NCBI GenBank assembly: GCA_937928735.1
Contig: CALFVF010000025.1
Coordinates: forward strand, 1-64,000
DNA from: an uncultured Verrucomicrobiales bacterium
GTDB taxonomy: Bacteria; Verrucomicrobiota; Verrucomicrobiia; Verrucomicrobiales; Akkermansiaceae
Direction of reading: 5' to 3'
Length of the DNA stretch: 64,000 nt
In this document: in pieces, positions 63,923 through 64,000 of the stretch
How positions within the stretch are numbered: the stretch's first letter is position 1
How the letters are laid out: every line of letters begins with the position of its first letter
Notes under the pieces: model-generated
Database searches by the model: none
The model's input: only the letters and a program-made list of their open reading frames with translations
Told to the model about the DNA's origin: nothing
Translations under genes and position numbers: made by a program

Positions 63923-64000
63923 CGATAAGGTGAGACTAATTCAATAGCTCCAAAACCCAGAAACACCAGATATTCCTTCCATTTCCATCATCTTTCACTC

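Overview
This window looks like chromosomal DNA from a free-living, heterotrophic Gram-negative bacterium, most probably a member of the Verrucomicrobiota (Rubritalea/Verrucomicrobiaceae-like). This placement is an inference. It rests on a PEP-CTERM protein, a secreted sulfatase paired with a secreted esterase, secreted proteins with PPC, LVIVD and YdjY-like domains, a squalene-cyclase-like toroid protein, scarce Shine-Dalgarno motifs and moderate GC content. No rRNA or tRNA gene, phage, integron, CRISPR array or transposase was seen, so this is mostly ordinary core and envelope gene content.

Layout. 0.3-16 kb: TPR-sulfotransferase, class II aldolase (fba), HrpB helicase, LMW protein tyrosine phosphatase, RecQ, an MFS-acyltransferase fusion with an eroded ligase tail, a pseudopilin, an M48 lipoprotein protease, MsrA and a TatD nuclease. 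15.7-30.6 kb: a palindromic repeat element, PEP-CTERM protein, trypsin-like protease with PPC domains, LVIVD propeller protein, NatAB-type ABC exporter, YdjY-like and toroid proteins, a sugar-kinase-like phosphotransferase, a methyltransferase, a GH13 enzyme and AvtA. 31-33 kb: tig-clpP. 33-39.5 kb: a nitrosative-stress cluster (hmp divergent from nsrR, with a candidate NsrR operator and a diheme cytochrome c), a Tat-exported phosphoesterase and a YeiH exporter. 39.5-46.3 kb: an RpiB-SHMT fusion, a molybdopterin cluster (moaC, a mobA-moaD fusion, moaE), a beta-CASP-type metallohydrolase and a membrane protein. 46.5-52 kb: purH, a second copy of the repeat element, a MarR regulator, esterase and sulfatase. 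52-56.4 kb: rpmI-rplT, a DEAD-box helicase and an S8-like protease. 56.5-64 kb: PhoR/PhoB-like two-component pair, a protein with a lipoyl-like domain and two tandem-repeat linkers, the glycolytic run gap-pgk-tpiA, and an N-acetylmuramoyl-L-alanine amidase.

How the genes fit together. Central carbon flow is represented by fba, gap, pgk, tpiA and rpiB. One-carbon metabolism and purine synthesis meet in the SHMT half of the fusion, which makes methylene-THF, and in PurH, which uses formyl-THF. Protein quality control is covered by tig, clpP, M48 and MsrA. NO defence is hmp, nsrR and possibly the cytochrome c. Sulfatase, esterase and proteases point to use of marine or host-derived polymers.

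The observations most worth following up are: the two ~158-bp imperfect-palindrome elements; the RpiB-SHMT and MobA-MoaD fusions; the MFS-PlsC protein with a remnant of an AMP-ligase domain; the 23-bp palindrome between hmp and nsrR; the lipoyl-like protein with NPA/NSA and PEDQ repeats; the structured rpmI-rplT spacer; and apparently leaderless or SD-less starts. I did not find a clear, wholly new multi-gene system. All assignments are from reading the sequence; no database search was run.
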